Shown in pieces: positions 61,501-64,000 of a stretch of DNA of 64,000 nt. The translations under genes and the position numbers were made by a program. Origin of the DNA: an uncultured Dehalococcoidia bacterium. GTDB taxonomy: Bacteria > Chloroflexota > Dehalococcoidia > Lucifugimonadales > UBA3495. The notes below the pieces were generated by a model, which worked only from the letters and a program-made list of their open reading frames with translations, did no database searches and was not told where the DNA came from. The DNA lies in contig OY282494.1 of the NCBI GenBank assembly GCA_958296385.1, forward strand, positions 2,145,537 to 2,209,536. The letters are read 5' to 3'. The stretch's first letter is position 1; each line of letters opens with the position of its first letter.

Positions 61501-64000
61501 TGCGGATGGCAGCACGCCGGATACGTTTGAGGTTGACCTGGCGACGGGGGTTAACACGTTCACGATTACGGTTACGGCGGCGGGGGGCACACCGCCGGCT
61601 ACGGCGGAATATACGCTGACGATTACCCGGGCCGCCGGCCTGGCGTACAGCATCAGCAGCCCGGCGGCCGGCACGGCGCTGGACGAGGATGGCGATGCGG
61701 CGGCGCGGACGCTGACGGTGGGGGTTAGCGGCAACCGGGCGCCGCCGGCGGCGGGGGACGTGCTTTGTACTATTGCGCCCAACACCGCCGGCGGGCGGGC
61801 CGGCACCGATGCGTCCGACTTTGCCAGCCTGACGGCGACGGCCAGCTTTACGGCGTCCGGGGCGGCTACCGACACCGCCGGCAGCTGCGTGTTCACCGTG
61901 TCCGATGATTCGGATGTTGAAAGCGCGGAGTATTTTACGGTTACGCTGTCGGCGCCGGCGGCGAACGCGATTGCCGGGGCTGGGTATGGGGCGGGGCGCA
62001 GTTTCAGCATCGCGGCCAGCGACGCTTTGCCGGACGATGCTACGCTGAGCAGTTTGAGCATCGTTAACGCCAGCACTACCGCCGCCGTGGTACTGGCGCC
62101 GGCTTTCAGCGCCGCGCGGACGGCTTACACGGCCGAGGTGGAGAACGGGGTTACGCAGGTTACGGTTACGGCTACCTCTACGGATGCCATCGCCGGCGTT
62201 GCTTACGAACCGGCGGTGGACGCGGACGCTACGGCGCCGGGGCATCAGGTGAACGTGGCCGTGGGCGGCAATACTATTAAGGCGGTGGTTACGGCGGCGG
62301 ACGGCGTTACGGCGCAGGAGTACGTCGTTGCGCTGTTTCGCCAGGGGGCGGGGAATACTTTGCGGCATTTGCGGGTTATCGGTTCGGACGGCAATACTTA
62401 CCCGCTGACGCCGGTATTCAATCCGGATACCGATACTTACGACGCCGCCGTGCCCCGTAGGGTGAGCAGCGTAACCATCTACGCGGAGGGCACCAACCGG
62501 GGGGCGGGGGTGCAGGTGGACTTGAACCCCGTTGGCGCCGACCGGACCAGCGACCCCATCGCGCTGGCCATCGGCGCCCGTAAGCTAATCCGCATCCAGG
62601 TTACCGGGGCGGTGGGGGACGGCAACAAGTCTTACAGCCTTTACGTTACCCGCAGCAGCGGGATTGACTACGACGACGACGATGACGGGCTGATTGACGT
62701 TCGCAATCTGGCGCAGCTGAACGCGATGCGGTACGACCTGGACGGGGACGGGACGGCGGCGCTGTCGTTTAGCGGGGACAACGACTTTGCGGCTACTTAC
62801 GCCGGGGCGTTTCCCAGCCCGCTGGCCGGGATGGGGTGCCGGCTGGCGGACCACGACGGCGATACGACTACTGCGGAGCAGCCGACCTGCCGGGGGTACG
62901 AGCTGCGGGCGGACCTGGACTTTGACACGGACGACGACGGGGCCACGTGGAGCCGGGCCGCCGACGGCACGATTACCGGGGACAGCGGCGACGCCTGGTA
63001 CAACGGGGGCGCCGGCTGGACGCCCATCGGCGACGTTGACTCGAGCCTTAATCCCTTCATTACCACCTTTGAGGGCAACGGGCACACCATCTCCAACCTG
63101 TTCATCAACGAGGCCCGCAGCACTTCCGACGCCGTGGGCCTGTTCGGGTTCGTGGGCAAGCTTGACGCGTCGGCCCGGATTCGCAACGTGGGCCTGGTTA
63201 ACGTGCTGGTGCAGGAGACGAATGCGGCTTACACCGGCGGGCTGGCCGGCGTCCTGATCAGCGAACATACCGGCTCCGTCTCCGCAGCAGGATTCAATAT
63301 TTACGGCGAAATATCCGCCAGCTACGTGACCGGCAGCGTTAGCGGGGCCGACCATGTGGGTGGGCTGGTGGGGCATAGCGACGGGAGCATCCGGGCCAGC
63401 TACTCCCACGCCGCCGTTACCGGAGGCGACGCGGTCGGCGGGCTGGTCGGCCAGAACGGCAATGGCATCGTCCATAACAGCTACGCCACCGGCCCGGTGA
63501 CGGGGAGCAGCAGGGCGGGCGGGCTGACGGGCCACAGCACTCTTAATTCGCAAAGCCCGCATCAGCCGTCCAACGTCCGCAACAGTTACTGGGACCTGAG
63601 AACCTCCTGCCAGCACACCCGTCACACCGGCAGCGAGGGCTCCCGGACCTACGGCCGGGGCAAGACTACCGCGGAGCTGACTACGCTGACGGGCTATACG
63701 GGCATCTACGCGGCGTGGGACGAGCTGGACGTGAACGGCGACGGCAGCAGCGACGCGGCGTGGCAATTTACCGCCGGCCGCTATCCGACGCTGAAAATCG
63801 GGGGGCATGATGCGTCCGCGCAGGCCAGCGCGCAACGGATTGACTACGACTGCGACGACGACGGGCTCATCGAGATTACCAGTCTGGCCGGGCTGAACGT
63901 CACGCGTTACGACCTGGACGGCAGCGGGGCGGCGGACAGTTCGGCCAACGCCGCCGCTTACGCCGGGCAATTCCCCATTGCCGCCGCTACGATGGGCTGT
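58508..64000 (+). CDS. Second giant GLUG-module surface protein (3' end outside window)
   Basis: The frame from ATG 58508 stays in phase at several checked module headers (near 59.0, 60.17, 62.67 and 63.84 kb) and reaches the window edge, giving at least 1,831 residues. The N-terminus is a signal peptide (RRRRLWWVGALLLAVV ... PVGAQA). A cadherin-like domain follows, then header-plus-GLUG modules ([35 protein letters not shown]). Between 61.3 and 62.65 kb lie three cadherin-like sandwiches and one Calx-beta-like unit (FTVSDDSDVESAEYFTVTL). The modules resemble those of the 6.8-17 kb protein, with cadherin-like domains more numerous. Likely an exported adhesin or matrix protein. Confidence 0.85.
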   Translation, partial: MRSAVTHTRLFTRRDARRRRLWWVGALLLAVVAAAVLVGVGVWDGAAPVGAQAAANTLSSIRVRDNAYSSGPAAYRYFDIAPAFEPGTNAYTVTVPNAVDTVRIEVERSRSGTDTLSPSSTVGAQSVSVGSNAFTVGVVPPPGSGLVNNVYTVTVTRSAANFDYDDDDDGLIDVRTLAQLNAIRYDLDGDGTAALSGTGDSGFAAAYDRAFWYPEAGLGCQGVDDDDDADTADVPVCRGYELRADLDFDTDGDGATYTLAADGTVSGDSGDAYYNGGAGWTPIADAGIGTTDFVATFEGNGHTISNLFVNGGRSQSTALGLFGYVGKSDANARIRNLGLVDVFVKGTATYTGGLAGYLNSNQTIGFGQSAFTAYGEIATSYVTGIVSGAGNVGGLVGQNEGSIRASYSHAAVSGMAQAGGLVGQVGGGIIYNSYAAGPVAAATNPGGLAGFSSLNFVTPHGNSNVRSSYWDLETSCEHTRRANSSDHLIYGRGQTTAGLTTPTGYSGIYAAWDDLDVNDDGSDDDAWSFTAGRYPVLKIGGHDASAQADAQRIDYDCDDDGLIEITRLAQLDVMRYDRDGSGAVDDGANSSSYAAGYPIAVAGMGCRLVGATNPAPVCTGYELGANSDSVVALNFDTDGDDDVDASDSGGRYWNGGLGWEPIASTSTPFIGTFKGNSNPVNRLFINRSGAAGDYVGLFAAVGAGPSWLGGIRQEARLEGVRLVNASVTGRNYVGGLVGSGIGAIADSSVSGAVSGGDYVGGLAGSVAGSVVNSYGGGSVSGVNYVGGLVGILGAGGSIAAAYAGSTVSGTDKVGGLAGYNQGGIAASYAMGAVTGATDVGGLAGAKSLTGAATDAYFDVETTGQAASPGGGIAQSTRALMEPTAYGTAPSIYREWDVDIDGVSGDDDPWDFGTNRQYPVLKQGGHDTAGQFALQPALPTDAALSGLAVTDGDGGVTLTPAFSPDTLAYAASVVATSSRVTVAAVARRSLAAVGYSVSDADGSTPDTFEVDLATGVNTFTITVTAAGGTPPATAEYTLTITRAAGLAYSISSPAAGTALDEDGDAAARTLTVGVSGNRAPPAAGDVLCTIAPNTAGGRAGTDASDFASLTATASFTASGAATDTAGSCVFTVSDDSDVESAEYFTVTLSAPAANAIAGAGYGAGRSFSIAASDALPDDATLSSLSIVNASTTAAVVLAPAFSAARTAYTAEVENGVTQVTVTATSTDAIAGVAYEPAVDADATAPGHQVNVAVGGNTIKAVVTAADGVTAQEYVVALFRQGAGNTLRHLRVIGSDGNTYPLTPVFNPDTDTYDAAVPRRVSSVTIYAEGTNRGAGVQVDLNPVGADRTSDPIALAIGARKLIRIQVTGAVGDGNKSYSLYVTRSSGIDYDDDDDGLIDVRNLAQLNAMRYDLDGDGTAALSFSGDNDFAATYAGAFPSPLAGMGCRLADHDGDTTTAEQPTCRGYELRADLDFDTDDDGATWSRAADGTITGDSGDAWYNGGAGWTPIGDVDSSLNPFITTFEGNGHTISNLFINEARSTSDAVGLFGFVGKLDASARIRNVGLVNVLVQETNAAYTGGLAGVLISEHTGSVSAAGFNIYGEISASYVTGSVSGADHVGGLVGHSDGSIRASYSHAAVTGGDAVGGLVGQNGNGIVHNSYATGPVTGSSRAGGLTGHSTLNSQSPHQPSNVRNSYWDLRTSCQHTRHTGSEGSRTYGRGKTTAELTTLTGYTGIYAAWDELDVNGDGSSDAAWQFTAGRYPTLKIGGHDASAQASAQRIDYDCDDDGLIEITSLAGLNVTRYDLDGSGAADSSANAAAYAGQFPIAAATMGC

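Overview
The window is GC-rich (roughly 60% or more), densely coded bacterial DNA. The gene mix suggests Chloroflexota, probably a SAR202/Dehalococcoidia-like lineage: a CaiB-type CoA transferase, a luciferase-like flavin monooxygenase, an acyl-CoA dehydrogenase, several Uma2-family proteins and giant GLUG-repeat surface proteins. This placement is inference from gene content; no rRNA is present. About 50 protein genes, one tRNA, a small CRISPR-like array and several non-coding elements can be supported.

Layout. 1-2.8 kb: end of a MaoC-like dehydratase, then small accessory genes (possible toxin-antitoxin pair, two DUF2283 paralogues, a retropepsin-like protease, a HEPN-like protein). 2.8-6.7 kb: CoA transferase, MFS transporter and a CoxE-like VWA protein. 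6.8-17.1 kb (minus): one giant secreted, membrane-anchored protein of about 3,420 residues with six ~1-kb GLUG modules and a G12 tract just before its start. 17.2-20 kb: three tandem Uma2-family genes. 20-31 kb: LLM oxidoreductase, VOC protein, HEPN-like protein, truncated zinc-ribbon/CAP protein, hydroxyisobutyrate-type dehydrogenase, CCA-adding enzyme, zinc-ribbon protein, quinone-oxidoreductase-like enzyme, small lipoprotein with an in-frame C15 tract, GT39-type membrane protein and SLC13 permease. 30.5-33.7 kb: an operon with two diiron ferritin-like paralogues, one of which has lost predicted metal ligands. 33.9-34.6 kb: promoter plus highly structured RNA leader before a small membrane protein. 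35.3-37.4 kb: YqeY-PurQ-EamA operon. 37.5-39.7 kb: tRNA-Leu, orphan TnpB, CRISPR-like array and transposase remnant. 39.7-48 kb: GMC oxidoreductase and addB/addA. 48.2-51.2 kb: small genes, MoxR-like ATPase, two more Uma2 genes. 51.2-54 kb (minus): acyl-CoA dehydrogenase, HIT, YqeK-like HD and a probable selenoprotein gene interrupted by an in-frame TGA. 54.2-58.4 kb: HbpS/GlcG-like protein, polysaccharide deacetylase, obg-nadD-pyrE. 58.5 kb to the end: a second giant GLUG protein, cut by the window edge.

How the genes fit together. Housekeeping functions are CCA addition, PurQ, PyrE, NadD, Obg and AddAB repair. They are mixed with catabolic genes for acyl-CoA and flavin-dependent oxidation and with surface genes. 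Two long homopolymer tracts sit at the translation starts of exported proteins, which suggests phase-variable display. The most unusual item is the candidate selenoprotein: an in-frame TGA followed at bacterial-SECIS distance by a hairpin with a GGUC loop, in a stretch where open-reading-frame calling sees no gene.
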